Assembly (NCBI RefSeq): GCF_000153165.2 | Contig: NC_014472.1 | Location: 1,733,501-1,797,500, forward strand | Length of the DNA stretch: 64,000 bases | Direction: 5' to 3' | Origin: Maribacter sp. HTCC2170 | GTDB taxonomy: Bacteria > Bacteroidota > Bacteroidia > Flavobacteriales > Flavobacteriaceae | Part shown: in pieces, positions 43,701 to 52,584 of the stretch | Layout of the letters: the number at the start of each line of letters is the position of its first letter | Numbering within the stretch: the first letter of the stretch is position 1 | The notes under the pieces: model-generated | What the model was told of the DNA's origin: nothing | Seen by the model: only the letters and a program-made list of their open reading frames with translations | The model's database searches: none | Program-made: the position numbers and the translations under genes

Positions 43701-44168
43701 ATGATAGAAATAGAACGCAAGTTTTTGGTTAAATCTGATGAGTTCAAAAATGAAGCAACTTCGAAAAGAAGAATTGTCCAAGGTTTTTTGAATACCCATC
43801 CCGAAAGAACAGTACGCGTAAGAATCAATGAGGACATAGGATATTTGACAATAAAGGGAAAATCAAATGAAGAAGGTACTTCTCGTTTTGAATGGGAGAA
43901 GGAAATAGATTTACAAGAAGCAGAAGCCTTATTGGGCTTGTGCGAGAAATCAGTTATCAATAAAATGAGGTATGAAATACCTGCAGGAAAATATATCTTT
44001 GAGGTAGATGAGTTTTTTGATGACAATAAAGGTCTTATAGTTGCCGAAATCGAATTGCAAAACGAAAATGATGAATTTGACCGACCAGACTGGTTAGGAG
44101 AAGAAGTAACGGGTCAGGTTAAATATTACAATTCACTATTGAGCAAAGCACCTTTTAAAAAGTGGTAA
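43701..44168 (+). CDS. CYTH-domain protein (inorganic triphosphatase/adenylyl cyclase class IV-like)
   Basis: 155 residues from the ATG at 43701. The family start motif ExExK is present as EIERKFLV, followed by conserved charged strands: RTVRVRINEDIGYLTIKGKS, FEWEKEID, then YIFEVDEFFDDNKGLIVAEIEL and the closing YYNSLLSK. Charged residues line the CYTH tunnel that binds triphosphates with metal. Many bacterial single-domain members are inorganic triphosphatases of unclear role; adenylyl cyclase activity is less likely. It ends one base before the YCII lipoprotein gene, so the pair is probably cotranscribed. Confidence 0.87.
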   Translation: MIEIERKFLVKSDEFKNEATSKRRIVQGFLNTHPERTVRVRINEDIGYLTIKGKSNEEGTSRFEWEKEIDLQEAEALLGLCEKSVINKMRYEIPAGKYIFEVDEFFDDNKGLIVAEIELQNENDEFDRPDWLGEEVTGQVKYYNSLLSKAPFKKW

Positions 44169-44169
44169 G

Positions 44170-44664
44170 ATGAAATATACTCTATGCTTGTTGACTTTAT
44201 GTGTTTTTGTGTCTTGTAAACAAGAGCAAAGTGCTGTAACTGAAGTTGATGAAATAGTTGAAGTAGTGAAAGAAAAATCAGTTCGGGAAATTAATGAAGA
44301 GTTGATTAAAAAAGGGTATAAAACATTTGATTTTGTGGATGAGGTTACTAAAGACACTATGTTGATGCAACAGTATTTTATAGCTTTTCTTAAAAGAGGT
44401 CCTAACCGTTCACAGAATAAAGCTGAGAGTGATAGTCTACAAACTATGCATATGGAGCATTTAGGAAGAATGTACGAGGAAGGTTATGCCGATATTTCTG
44501 GTCCATTTGGTGATGATGGTGATATTCGTGGTATCACGATTTATAATACTCCGACCTTGGAAATAGCCGATAGCCTTGCCAATATGGACCCTATGGTAAA
44601 AGCGGGTCGTTTGGTAATAGAAATTCATCCTTGGTGGGCAGCAAAGGGTTTTCCCTTGCGCTAA
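44170..44664 (+). CDS. YCII-related domain lipoprotein
   Basis: 164 residues. Signal LCLLTLCVFVSC gives a lipoprotein Cys at about 16. After a Glu/Val-rich linker comes a YCII-like domain: QQYFIAFLKRGPN, then HLGRMYEEGYADISGPFGDDGDIRG and EIADSLANMDPMVKAGRLVIEIHPWW. YCII proteins are small ferredoxin-like folds of unsettled function, usually cytoplasmic; a lipid-anchored version is somewhat unusual but occurs in Bacteroidota. Converges on 44668-45063 with 3 bases between. Confidence 0.8.
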   Translation: MKYTLCLLTLCVFVSCKQEQSAVTEVDEIVEVVKEKSVREINEELIKKGYKTFDFVDEVTKDTMLMQQYFIAFLKRGPNRSQNKAESDSLQTMHMEHLGRMYEEGYADISGPFGDDGDIRGITIYNTPTLEIADSLANMDPMVKAGRLVIEIHPWWAAKGFPLR

Positions 44665-44667
44665 TAG

Positions 44668-45063
44668 TTATTGGGCTAGGATTCCTTTTTTGTCCAATAG
44701 TGGGATTTTGGCCAATGCTTTTTCGGTTACTGAACCTTTTGGAAAAAGGAACTTTTTTTCAAACAATGTACCATCTACATAATAGGTTAAATGAAACTCA
44801 TTGTTTAGTTGGAGTACCTCGTTTTGAACGAATTCTATTTTTTGAAAGGATTGGGCATCCAAAGCTTCCATACTGTGGCGCATTAAAGCAGTTTTGGTTT
44901 CTCCATCATGACCTTTAGAGACAATGAAAACCATTTCAATGGTATTTGATCCATTATTTAAAAGATACGCATTCCATTCATCGGTCTTGAATTCATCATT
45001 CCATTCTAATACCATAGCTATATGAATATCTTTAACTACGGGTATTTCAATATCTTTTTTCAA
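44668..45063 (-). CDS. Conserved hypothetical protein downstream of pheS
   Basis: 131 residues, cytoplasmic, no domain that I recognise. It is acidic and beta-rich, with IAMVLEWNDEFKTDEWNAYLLNN and FIVSKGHDGETKTALMRHS as its most distinctive segments. It begins 10 bases after the pheS stop on the same strand, so cotranscription is likely. I recall unnamed proteins of this kind beside pheS in other flavobacteria, but cannot confirm it here. Confidence 0.7.
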   Translation of the reverse strand: MKKDIEIPVVKDIHIAMVLEWNDEFKTDEWNAYLLNNGSNTIEMVFIVSKGHDGETKTALMRHSMEALDAQSFQKIEFVQNEVLQLNNEFHLTYYVDGTLFEKKFLFPKGSVTEKALAKIPLLDKKGILAQ

Positions 45064-45073
45064 TAAGAAAAAG

Positions 45074-46093
45074 TTATAGGGTGCTTTTAAATTGCTCTAA
45101 GAAACGAACATCATTTTCACTCAATAATCGAATATCAGATATTTGATGAAGTAATAAGGCAATACGATCTATTCCCATCCCAAAGGCAAAACCTGAATAC
45201 TCGTTTGAGTCTATCCCACAATTTTCCAGTACGTTTGGATCAACCATACCACAGCCCATTATTTCTAACCAACCGGTCCCTTTGGTCATCTTATAATCGG
45301 TTTCAGTCTCGAGTCCCCAGTAAACATCAACTTCTGCACTTGGTTCGGTAAATGGGAAGTATGATGGTCTTAGCCTGATTTTTGATTTCCCGAACAACTC
45401 AGTTGTGAAAAACTGTAGGGTCTGCTTAAGATCTGCAAAAGAAACATCCTTGTCAATATATAAACCTTCCACTTGATGAAAAAAGCAATGTGAACGAGCA
45501 GATATGGCCTCGTTTCTATAAACCCTTCCAGGAGAAATCGTTCGGATTGGAGGTTTGTTGTTCTCCATATAACGCACCTGAACGGATGAAGTATGCGTTC
45601 TTAATAAGATATCTGGATCGGTTTGAATGAAGAATGTGTCCTGCATATCCCTTGCTGGATGATATTCAGGAAGGTTTAAAGCTGTAAAGTTATGCCAATC
45701 ATCTTCAATTTCGGGCCCCTCTGAAACATTGAAGCCTATTCTTGAAAAAATGTCGATAATCTGGTTCTTTACAAGAGAGATAGGATGCCTTGAGCCTAAT
45801 GCCATTGCTTCACCTGGCCGGGTTAAATCCCCATAAATACTAGCCTCGTCCGTTTTGTTCTCCAATGTATCTTTTAAGGAATTAACTCTTTCCGTGGCCG
45901 AAATCTTCAACTTGTTTATTGTTTGGCCAAATTCCTTTTTTTGCTCGTTGGGAACGTTTTTAAACTCAGCAAAAAACTCATTGAGAAGACCTTTTTTCCC
46001 CAAATATTTAATTCGAAAAGCCTCTAAAGCTTCATTAGATTCAGCTTTGAAATTTTCAACTTCAGCAATATGTTCCTTTATCTTATCGATCAT
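45074..46093 (-). CDS. pheS: Phenylalanyl-tRNA synthetase alpha subunit
   Basis: 339 residues, standard. An N-terminal coiled-coil arm for tRNA (about 1-90) precedes the class II catalytic core: motif 2 in [20 protein letters not shown], motif 3 in [31 protein letters not shown] and [17 protein letters not shown] complete the Phe-binding site. It acts as an alpha2-beta2 tetramer; pheT is not in the window. On the minus strand TAGTTTTG ends 4 bases before the ATG. Confidence 0.96.
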   Translation of the reverse strand: MIDKIKEHIAEVENFKAESNEALEAFRIKYLGKKGLLNEFFAEFKNVPNEQKKEFGQTINKLKISATERVNSLKDTLENKTDEASIYGDLTRPGEAMALGSRHPISLVKNQIIDIFSRIGFNVSEGPEIEDDWHNFTALNLPEYHPARDMQDTFFIQTDPDILLRTHTSSVQVRYMENNKPPIRTISPGRVYRNEAISARSHCFFHQVEGLYIDKDVSFADLKQTLQFFTTELFGKSKIRLRPSYFPFTEPSAEVDVYWGLETETDYKMTKGTGWLEIMGCGMVDPNVLENCGIDSNEYSGFAFGMGIDRIALLLHQISDIRLLSENDVRFLEQFKSTL

Positions 46094-46097
46094 GATA

Positions 46098-46105
46098 CAA
46101 AACTA
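46098..46105 (-). promoter_or_regulatory. Candidate -7 box of pheS, 4 nt from ATG
   Basis: TAGTTTTG on the minus strand, with ATTG 17 bases upstream as a partial -33. A second perfect box, TAAATTTG, lies at 46119-46112 and would give a short leader, so the start site is ambiguous. Confidence 0.45.
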
Positions 46106-46153
46106 AGAGGACAAATTTAAAACAATCTATGAAGTATAGCCACTCAAAGGCAT

Positions 46154-46184
46154 AAAAAACCGCGTCTTTATCGAGGACACGGTT
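46154..46184 (-). terminator. Intrinsic terminator after the SulP gene
   Basis: On the minus strand a 10-bp stem pairs fully with one U-G wobble and is followed by a T-run, 23 bases past the SulP stop. The plus strand would have a mismatch, fixing the direction. Confidence 0.8.
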
Positions 46185-46206
46185 TATTTGCTGTTAAAAC
46201 TATATT

Positions 46207-48072
46207 CTAGTGTTTATAATCTACATGTTCTTTAATCCACTTGGCACAATCCTTAAAAGTATCGAAAATATGTTCTTCAGGAATAAAATCAGGAATAATG
46301 TCAATACGTTCCATCATATATCTGGGCTGTCTCAATAGGTCAACAAAAAGTACGGTAATATCTTTTTTGTTGAGTTCTTGCAAAACATCTTCCATGGCAT
46401 ATAGACCAGACTGATCCATATATTGCATTCTATCAAGTCGAATGATAGTATAGGATGCGGTACTAGGAATCTGATTTGCCAGTTGTTGAAATTCACTAGT
46501 TGTTCCAAAGAATAAAGGCCCTTTAATGTGTTTAATAAAGACTTCTTCTTCAAACTCTTTTGGAAAATCTGCTTCATCGGCCCATCCTTTCTCTTTACCC
46601 AATGACTTTACCTCTGAGCGCTCAGCGGTAAGATCACCAAGTTTCTTCATGAACATTAAGGAGGCAATCACCAATCCAATACCCACTGCGTATACGAGAT
46701 TCCAAAAAGTGGAAAGTACCAATACCACAATCATTACGACTACCTCAGAGCTTAGCTTTAATGGCCCTAACTTTATATCTTTTGGTAAATTGGGAATAGC
46801 TTTTAGTCCTTTATAATCCATCACCGCTATACCTACGGTTATTAAAATACCCGCTAAAACAGCGGCTGGAATTTGTGATGCTATTGGCCCCATTGCTAGT
46901 AGAATCACTAATAAAAGAATCCCAGCAACCATTCCGGATAATCTGGTCTTTCCGCCTGAATTAATGTTTACTACTGTTCTTATGGTTGCACCGGCTCCAG
47001 GAATTCCACCAAAAATACTGGCGATTGTATTTCCTATTCCCTGACCAATCAACTCCTTATTTGGTTTGTGCTTGGTTTTAGTCATATTATCAGCAACAAC
47101 CGATGTTAATAACGAATCGATAGCTCCTAAGAGTGCGAGGGTTAGAGCCGTGAATATATAGGGAGAAATGGATCCAAACTCAAACGCTGTGAATATCTCC
47201 AAATTGGGCATTGGAAAACCTTCTGGGATTTTTTCAATTGTTCTGTAATCAAGTCCAAAACCATAAGCAACTCCTGAAACCAGTATCAATGCAACAAGCG
47301 TACTAGGTACTGTTGTGGTGATGCGCTTAAATCCATAAATAATTAGAATGGTCGCAAGAGCAAGACCGAGTTCGAGCCAATTTATATTTTTCAAAGCTCT
47401 GGGCAAGACCTTAATAGCACCCAAAACACCTGAAGCTTCCTTAGCTGCCAAAGTCTTCGATTCTTCCCAAATGGTTGTTTCAGTTACTTCGTCGGCCCTT
47501 GAGATGGTTTCTTTAAAATCTTCCAGTACGAGAATACCTTCTCCAGCTTCATCTTTAAGGATGTTTTCTAAAATCAATTCTTCAGCCTGAGGTTTAAAGG
47601 GTTCAACCCAAGAATCATCTTCTTTCGGATAGTACCCTAAAGCAGGCATAATCTGGGTGATAAGTATAATAACACCTATTGCTGTCATAAAACCTGAAAC
47701 CACGGGATAAGGAATGTATCTAATGTATTTTCCAATACCCAAAAGACCTAAACCTATTTGCATTAAACCTGCCAATAAGAATATTGTCAAGATAGCTGGG
47801 AGTGCTTTTTCAACACTGCCGTCATAAACAGCAATAATACCAGCAATGACCACCATACTTACTGCGGTCATTGGTGCAGTTGGGCCGGAAATTTGAGTGT
47901 TTGTACCCCCAAACAAAGCGGCGAAAAAACTAATGAATATTGCGCCATAAAGACCTGCACTAGGCCCTAGACCTGAACTTACACCAAATGCAAGTGCCAA
48001 GGGGAGGGCAACAATTCCTGCAGTGATTCCTCCTAGAAGATCACCTTTAAAATTTGAAAATAAATTTTTCAT
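46207..48072 (-). CDS. SulP-family anion transporter with STAS domain, probable bicarbonate transporter
   Basis: 621 residues. Typical SulP start: GDLLGGITAGIVALPLALAFGVSSGLGP, then TQISGPTAPMT; about 10-12 membrane helices up to ~480, then a cytoplasmic STAS domain (about 510-615) with YMDQSGLYAMEDVL. Between helices near 148-232 lies an unusual hydrophilic, mostly acidic insert (KEDDSWVEPFKPQAEEL and more). SulP proteins carry sulphate, bicarbonate and other anions. The beta-carbonic anhydrase gene 18 bases upstream on the same strand makes bicarbonate (BicA-like) the most reasonable substrate; this is inference from context. Confidence 0.9.
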   Translation of the reverse strand: MKNLFSNFKGDLLGGITAGIVALPLALAFGVSSGLGPSAGLYGAIFISFFAALFGGTNTQISGPTAPMTAVSMVVIAGIIAVYDGSVEKALPAILTIFLLAGLMQIGLGLLGIGKYIRYIPYPVVSGFMTAIGVIILITQIMPALGYYPKEDDSWVEPFKPQAEELILENILKDEAGEGILVLEDFKETISRADEVTETTIWEESKTLAAKEASGVLGAIKVLPRALKNINWLELGLALATILIIYGFKRITTTVPSTLVALILVSGVAYGFGLDYRTIEKIPEGFPMPNLEIFTAFEFGSISPYIFTALTLALLGAIDSLLTSVVADNMTKTKHKPNKELIGQGIGNTIASIFGGIPGAGATIRTVVNINSGGKTRLSGMVAGILLLVILLAMGPIASQIPAAVLAGILITVGIAVMDYKGLKAIPNLPKDIKLGPLKLSSEVVVMIVVLVLSTFWNLVYAVGIGLVIASLMFMKKLGDLTAERSEVKSLGKEKGWADEADFPKEFEEEVFIKHIKGPLFFGTTSEFQQLANQIPSTASYTIIRLDRMQYMDQSGLYAMEDVLQELNKKDITVLFVDLLRQPRYMMERIDIIPDFIPEEHIFDTFKDCAKWIKEHVDYKH

Positions 48073-48090
48073 TTTACAGATTGAATTTGA

Positions 48091-48720
48091 TTATAGTAAG
48101 ACAACTTTACCTGTAGAAAGGTGATATACGCCGCCTACAATATTGATTTCGCCATTGACTTCCATTTCTTTAAGAATTGGACTCTTTTCACGAATTCTTT
48201 CAATAGAAAGTGCAACGTTATTTTCTACGGTTTTTGCTACAAATTCACTGTTTGAAGAACTGGCTTCACCCTCAACTTGGTCTGATGTTTGTTTTACTGC
48301 AGGCAGAATGTTTCCTAACATTGAGGTGATGTTTCCTAATTCAACACCGTCGATAGCAGCTTTTACTGCACCACAGGATTCATGGCCCAATACCAACACC
48401 AGTTTACTACCAGCAGCTTTACAAGAGTATTCAAGGCTTCCTAAAATGTCGGTGTTTTCAAAATTTCCGGCAACGCGTGCAACGAAAACATCACCGATAC
48501 CTTGGTCAAAAATGGTTTCTACAGGAACTCTGGAGTCAATACAAGATAAAACCACAGCTTTGGGGAATTGTCCACCGACGGTTTGGTTTCTTTGACTTTC
48601 AAGATCCCTGGATTCCATTTTCGTTTCAATGAATCTTTTATTCCCATCCATTAAATCAATTAGCACACCATTTGGTGTTAAGGATGATTGTGTTGCTTTA
48701 TCTAGTGCTTTATGTATCAT
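48091..48720 (-). CDS. Beta-class carbonic anhydrase
   Basis: 209 residues. Zinc ligands are visible as CIDSRVP (Cys, with the Asp-Arg dyad) and GHESCGAV (His and Cys). It interconverts CO2 and bicarbonate. No signal peptide, so cytoplasmic. It precedes the SulP gene by 18 bases, an arrangement widespread in bacteria and taken as a bicarbonate uptake/hydration module. Confidence 0.94.
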   Translation of the reverse strand: MIHKALDKATQSSLTPNGVLIDLMDGNKRFIETKMESRDLESQRNQTVGGQFPKAVVLSCIDSRVPVETIFDQGIGDVFVARVAGNFENTDILGSLEYSCKAAGSKLVLVLGHESCGAVKAAIDGVELGNITSMLGNILPAVKQTSDQVEGEASSSNSEFVAKTVENNVALSIERIREKSPILKEMEVNGEINIVGGVYHLSTGKVVLL

Positions 48721-48812
48721 TTCAATAGTTTTAAATTGGTAAATAGTAAAATCCCCTATAAGATATATAAGGTAAGAACTTCAAATTGAACAGATGAAGT
48801 ATTATTATAAAA

Positions 48813-49118
48813 CTAACTTAATTCCGGGGGGGGAAGAAAAATGTTCAATGTAGGGCCATAACACTCCTCAAGATAGAATGTGTTGTTTCCAGATTTACTT
48901 ACTGAATAAGAAGAAAGGGAATTATTCCAAATGTGATAAAAGGTGTCTTTATCACTACTTTCTTTTTCACCTTCCTTATTTTCTTTTTGGTTGTCGTCCT
49001 CATTTTGGTCCAAGACCAACTCCATTTTATTATCAGAATCAATTAAGGAAATAACCGAAGGGGCCACAATGCTTGTTGCAAGAAAAATAGAAAGAACAAT
49101 TTGCAAAAAGAGTTTCAT
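48813..49118 (-). CDS. Small secreted or anchored acidic protein, unknown
   Basis: 101 residues. The N-terminus LFLQIVLSIFLATSIVAPSVI is a signal peptide or anchor. Next comes a highly charged stretch (about 35-58) rich in Glu, Asp, Lys and Asn, then an aromatic/Ser-rich tail. The last codons contain eight consecutive C on the coding strand (48826-48833), encoding PPP; slippage would change only the last few residues. No homologue known to me. Not obviously part of the Bat operon, which ends 64 bases upstream on the same strand. Confidence 0.6.
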   Translation of the reverse strand: MKLFLQIVLSIFLATSIVAPSVISLIDSDNKMELVLDQNEDDNQKENKEGEKESSDKDTFYHIWNNSLSSYSVSKSGNNTFYLEECYGPTLNIFLPPPELS

Positions 49119-49182
49119 TGTTGGCTATTCTTGAATTTCGGCTAAAATAATGGACTTTCCTTTAAATAGCGTTAAAGAAAGA

Positions 49183-49941
49183 CTAAAAATCCTTTAACAG
49201 TTTAATACTTTCTGAAGTAACCCAGCCGGTTTTGCCATCAACTATCTTGATTTTTTTCCATTCATTCAATTCTTCAAGAACATTTACCTTGGTGCCTTCA
49301 TGGAGTATAAATATCTGTTCACTTCTTTTGTTAGGTTCGGCCTTAATGCGTACTTCACTGTCAAAGACAATCGCGGGCTGATCTGAACTGAAGTCACTAT
49401 ACTGTATAAAAGCAAATATCACTGCAATAATTGAAACAAAAAGACAGGCAAAACTGCCAATAAAGGCGATTCGCTTTTTAGTGGCATAAGTAAAATAGTA
49501 GAAAGCTATATATAGTAGCACAAATAAAATCATGAATACAATCGCGGTATAGCTCCATTGATCAAAAGTCATTATTCCAGTAATGGTCTTGTATATTTTT
49601 GTTAAACCTGTTTCTGGCAAGGTTTCAATGGCATCAAGAGTCATATTTTGAGCATAAGAAAGGTTGTTTTTTATTTCGTTATCATTGGGCGACAACAAAA
49701 GAGCTTTCTCATAATTATAAATGCTTGGCGCGATTTGGTTCAGCTTATAATAGGCATTGCCTAAATTAAAATAGAGTTCCGCGGAATGTTGTCCGTTTTC
49801 TAAAATCTTCGAATAACTATCAATAGATGTTTGATAGTCTCCGTTATTATATGCCTCGGTGGCCTTATTGAAAATAACGTCATTTTGAGCAATTCCCAAA
49901 AATGAGAATAGGAATACAATTATGGAAAGTAGTTGCTTCAT
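49183..49941 (-). CDS. batE: BatE: TPR and SH3 domain membrane protein
   Basis: 252 residues: signal peptide (LLSIIVFLFSFLGIAQ), TPR repeats (about 20-95; NDVIFNKATEAYNNGDYQ, AELYFNLGNAYYKL), two membrane helices (about 135-155 and 165-185) and a C-terminal bacterial SH3 domain (RIKAEPNKRSEQIFILHEGTKV, WVTSESIK). This is the domain order of BatE, last gene of the Bat (Bacteroides aerotolerance) operon. It follows BatD by 3 bases. Confidence 0.88.
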   Translation of the reverse strand: MKQLLSIIVFLFSFLGIAQNDVIFNKATEAYNNGDYQTSIDSYSKILENGQHSAELYFNLGNAYYKLNQIAPSIYNYEKALLLSPNDNEIKNNLSYAQNMTLDAIETLPETGLTKIYKTITGIMTFDQWSYTAIVFMILFVLLYIAFYYFTYATKKRIAFIGSFACLFVSIIAVIFAFIQYSDFSSDQPAIVFDSEVRIKAEPNKRSEQIFILHEGTKVNVLEELNEWKKIKIVDGKTGWVTSESIKLLKDF

Positions 49942-49944
49942 AGT

Positions 49945-51720
49945 CTATAATTGTTTGTCCAGATAAGAGATTACCTCACTAGCCTTATCATAATCCTGTT
50001 GCATCTGAACATCTGAAAAGGGACTGTATCGGGCCATTTCGCAGTTCTTCAGTAAACCTATAAAACCATCTTTTGTTGGCTCATCTACTTTCTTTTCGAT
50101 TAACAAAGTTGCTATTTTATCCTTGCTGAATTCAGAAGTCTCAATCTTTAATTTGGCCTTCAAGTAATTATGTAATGCTTTTTCCAAGGCTACATAGAAC
50201 GCATCTTTTTTACCTAAGGTCTTTTTAGCCGCTGATAAATATTTTCTGGCCAATTTATTGGCTCTTTTTATTTTATTGCCTGCTATATCACCTGCAATGG
50301 CCTCGCGTTTCTTTCTGAATACAATCGCTAACGGAATTAACAACAGCGGTAATAACCACCATAGGAAGAAGCATGTTGAGCCAAAAAAGTAATTACTCCC
50401 TATTGTCTTAAGATTTGGTTTTAATTTTATGAAACTAAATTGATTCCCTGTGGTAACGACCGATTGTTTGGATGTGCTTGTATTTGCAGATGGAGAGGTT
50501 GTAGAATTCGTTGGCCCCTCTATTACATTGATTACTATTTCTTCAGAATTCAGCGTATGGTATTTTGCTGTTTTAGGATTGAAGTAACTAAAAGCAATAC
50601 TTGGCACTGGGTATTTTCCTTTGAATGAAGGAACAATAGTATAACTATCACTTACCTTACCCCTCATACCACCAAGGTTGGTTCGGACACTTTCATTATG
50701 TTCAGGGTCGTATACCTCCAACGAACCTGGTAATTCTGGTTTCGGTAATTGAAACAATTTAAGATTTCCTTTACCATCAACTTCAACAACCGCCTGAAGT
50801 GATTCAGACGCATTTAAACTGGACTTACTAGTTGTGACACTAAAGTCAAATTCGCCAACAGCCCCTCCAAAATCTGCAGGTTTACCTGCAGTAGGCAACG
50901 CTTTTACATTAATTGTTCTTTTGCCTGCGGCTACTGTTTTGTTAGTCTGCGTATAAACTCTTCCCCCAAAAAAGTCACGCTTATTTGTTGGGACATCAAC
51001 AGTAACATCCAAAGACAAGGGTTCAATCTCTAATTTTCCAGTTTTTTGAGGATATAACACTACCCTTTTCAATATGACGTAGCGATAGGGTTTTCCCTTA
51101 TAAGTCCCGTTTTCTGCATTTAGACGCTGCACTGGAATATCTTGGCTCCAGAAATTATTGTATTTGGGGTTGTCCAATTGACGGTAATTGGAAACACGGA
51201 TAGACGGACTTACATACAGTTTATAAACTACACTGATTTCTTCATTAAGGTAGGGATCGCTTTTGGACACCTCTGCTACCAAATGTAAATTGTCACTGGC
51301 ATAATCGTCTGCGGTAGTTTGGCCATTAGGTTTATCAACAGCAGCGGTTACCTCAACCTTTTTCGCCAATGATTTATAGGTTTTCCCTTCTATGACGATA
51401 GAAGCCTGTTTTATAGTGTAATTGCCACGAGCCGTAGGGGCCAGCGTATATGAATAAGTTTTGGAATAAGAACGTACTCCATTGATCCATGAGGAACTAA
51501 TTGCCTGTGAAGGTCCCATAAGCACCCTAAACCCATTAAAATCAGGAGGTGTAAAGTCGTCGCCATCTTTGTTCATGGTAAACTCAACACGTAATCTTTC
51601 ATTGATTCCCAGTTTTTCTTTACTGAGATTCATTTCAAAAGTCACGGCATCACCCTGAGCGTTCATCACAAAAGCAATGAACAACAACGGAAGAAATGAT
51701 ATGAGGGTTTTTAAATTCAT
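49945..51720 (-). CDS. batD: BatD: oxygen-tolerance protein
   Basis: 591 residues from the ATG at 51720 (LKTLISFLPLLFIAFVMNAQ signal). A long Ig-like periplasmic region (about 25-440) with PDFNGFRVLMGPSQAISSS and FWSQDIPVQRL precedes a Ser/Thr-rich linker, one membrane helix near 465-485 and a C-terminal cytoplasmic helical segment. This matches BatD. Role: scaffold for the MoxR-VWA machine; exact function unsettled. It begins 5 bases past the BatC stop. Confidence 0.9.
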   Translation of the reverse strand: MNLKTLISFLPLLFIAFVMNAQGDAVTFEMNLSKEKLGINERLRVEFTMNKDGDDFTPPDFNGFRVLMGPSQAISSSWINGVRSYSKTYSYTLAPTARGNYTIKQASIVIEGKTYKSLAKKVEVTAAVDKPNGQTTADDYASDNLHLVAEVSKSDPYLNEEISVVYKLYVSPSIRVSNYRQLDNPKYNNFWSQDIPVQRLNAENGTYKGKPYRYVILKRVVLYPQKTGKLEIEPLSLDVTVDVPTNKRDFFGGRVYTQTNKTVAAGKRTINVKALPTAGKPADFGGAVGEFDFSVTTSKSSLNASESLQAVVEVDGKGNLKLFQLPKPELPGSLEVYDPEHNESVRTNLGGMRGKVSDSYTIVPSFKGKYPVPSIAFSYFNPKTAKYHTLNSEEIVINVIEGPTNSTTSPSANTSTSKQSVVTTGNQFSFIKLKPNLKTIGSNYFFGSTCFFLWWLLPLLLIPLAIVFRKKREAIAGDIAGNKIKRANKLARKYLSAAKKTLGKKDAFYVALEKALHNYLKAKLKIETSEFSKDKIATLLIEKKVDEPTKDGFIGLLKNCEMARYSPFSDVQMQQDYDKASEVISYLDKQL

Positions 51721-51725
51721 TTTAA

Positions 51726-52583
51726 TTACCAATCCTTTTCATTTTTGACCTTGGCACCTTTGACCTTTTGGGCATCTATTTTTTCCTGTACTTTTTTCTC
51801 CTCGTTCTGCATGGCCTCTAACAGATTTTGAATCTGTTGCTTGGACAATTGATTGGGTCTTGGCTGCTGCTTTTGTTCCTGAGGTTGATCTCCTTTTTCA
51901 GGCTGTTTTTTTTCTTCCTCCTTTTTATCACCATCACCTTCTTTATTGTCCTCTTTCTTTTCTTCGCCTTTATCCCCTTCGTCGCCCTCGTCTTTTTTGT
52001 CGCTTTCGTCCTGATCCTTGTTATCCTCTTTGTTATCCCCGTCGTTCTTTTGATCTTGGTCTTGTTTGTCTTTCTGGTCCTGATTATCCTTGTTTTCGTC
52101 GTTTTTCTCTTGCTCTTCTTGTTCCTTTTTTAAAAGCTCTTTGGCCAAAGCAAGATTATAGCGGGTTTCTTCATCTTTCGGATTGTTTCTCAACGCCTCT
52201 TTGTATGCTTCAACCGCTTTTTCATACTGCTTCTGTTTCATGAACACATTGCCCATATTGTGGTAGGCCTTGTGTTTATCTGCTTTTCCATTGGCCAATT
52301 CACCAGCTTGTTTAAAACGTCCAAAGGCCTCGCTATAGGTTTCCTTATTGTAATAAGCATTTCCTAAATTATAGGGTGCGGCATTGTTCTCTTCACTTTT
52401 GGCAATCGCTCTTCGGTAATCTACTTCAGCAGAAACAAAATTATCTTCAGACAAGGATTTGTTTCCTTCCCAAGTTAAGTTAGTCGACTCATTGAGAGCC
52501 TTCTCTTTTAGCTTCTCCTCTTTCTTGTCTTGTGCAATAGAGGCAGAACCTATAAATAACAATATGAGTAAATACTTGTTCAT
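51726..52583 (-). CDS. batC: BatC: TPR protein with highly charged low-complexity tail
   Basis: 285 residues from the ATG at 52583, one base past the BatB stop. A signal peptide (YLLILLFIGSASIAQ) is followed by TPRs (about 25-135; AAPYNLGNAYYNKE, AYHNMGNVFMKQKQYEKAVE). Then about 100 residues are almost only Lys, Asp, Glu, Gln, Asn and Gly, and a conserved helical end (SKQQIQNLLEAMQNEEKKVQEK) closes the protein. The charged tail is common in flavobacterial BatC but extreme in composition here. Likely periplasmic partner of the VWA proteins. Confidence 0.88.
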   Translation of the reverse strand: MNKYLLILLFIGSASIAQDKKEEKLKEKALNESTNLTWEGNKSLSEDNFVSAEVDYRRAIAKSEENNAAPYNLGNAYYNKETYSEAFGRFKQAGELANGKADKHKAYHNMGNVFMKQKQYEKAVEAYKEALRNNPKDEETRYNLALAKELLKKEQEEQEKNDENKDNQDQKDKQDQDQKNDGDNKEDNKDQDESDKKDEGDEGDKGEEKKEDNKEGDGDKKEEEKKQPEKGDQPQEQKQQPRPNQLSKQQIQNLLEAMQNEEKKVQEKIDAQKVKGAKVKNEKDW

Positions 52584-52584
52584 C

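Noticed and set aside
51828-52243. Plus-strand hydrophobic ORFs opposite batC
   Set aside because: Strings of Leu/Val/Phe are the complement of the Lys/Asp/Glu/Gln-rich BatC tail, not membrane proteins.
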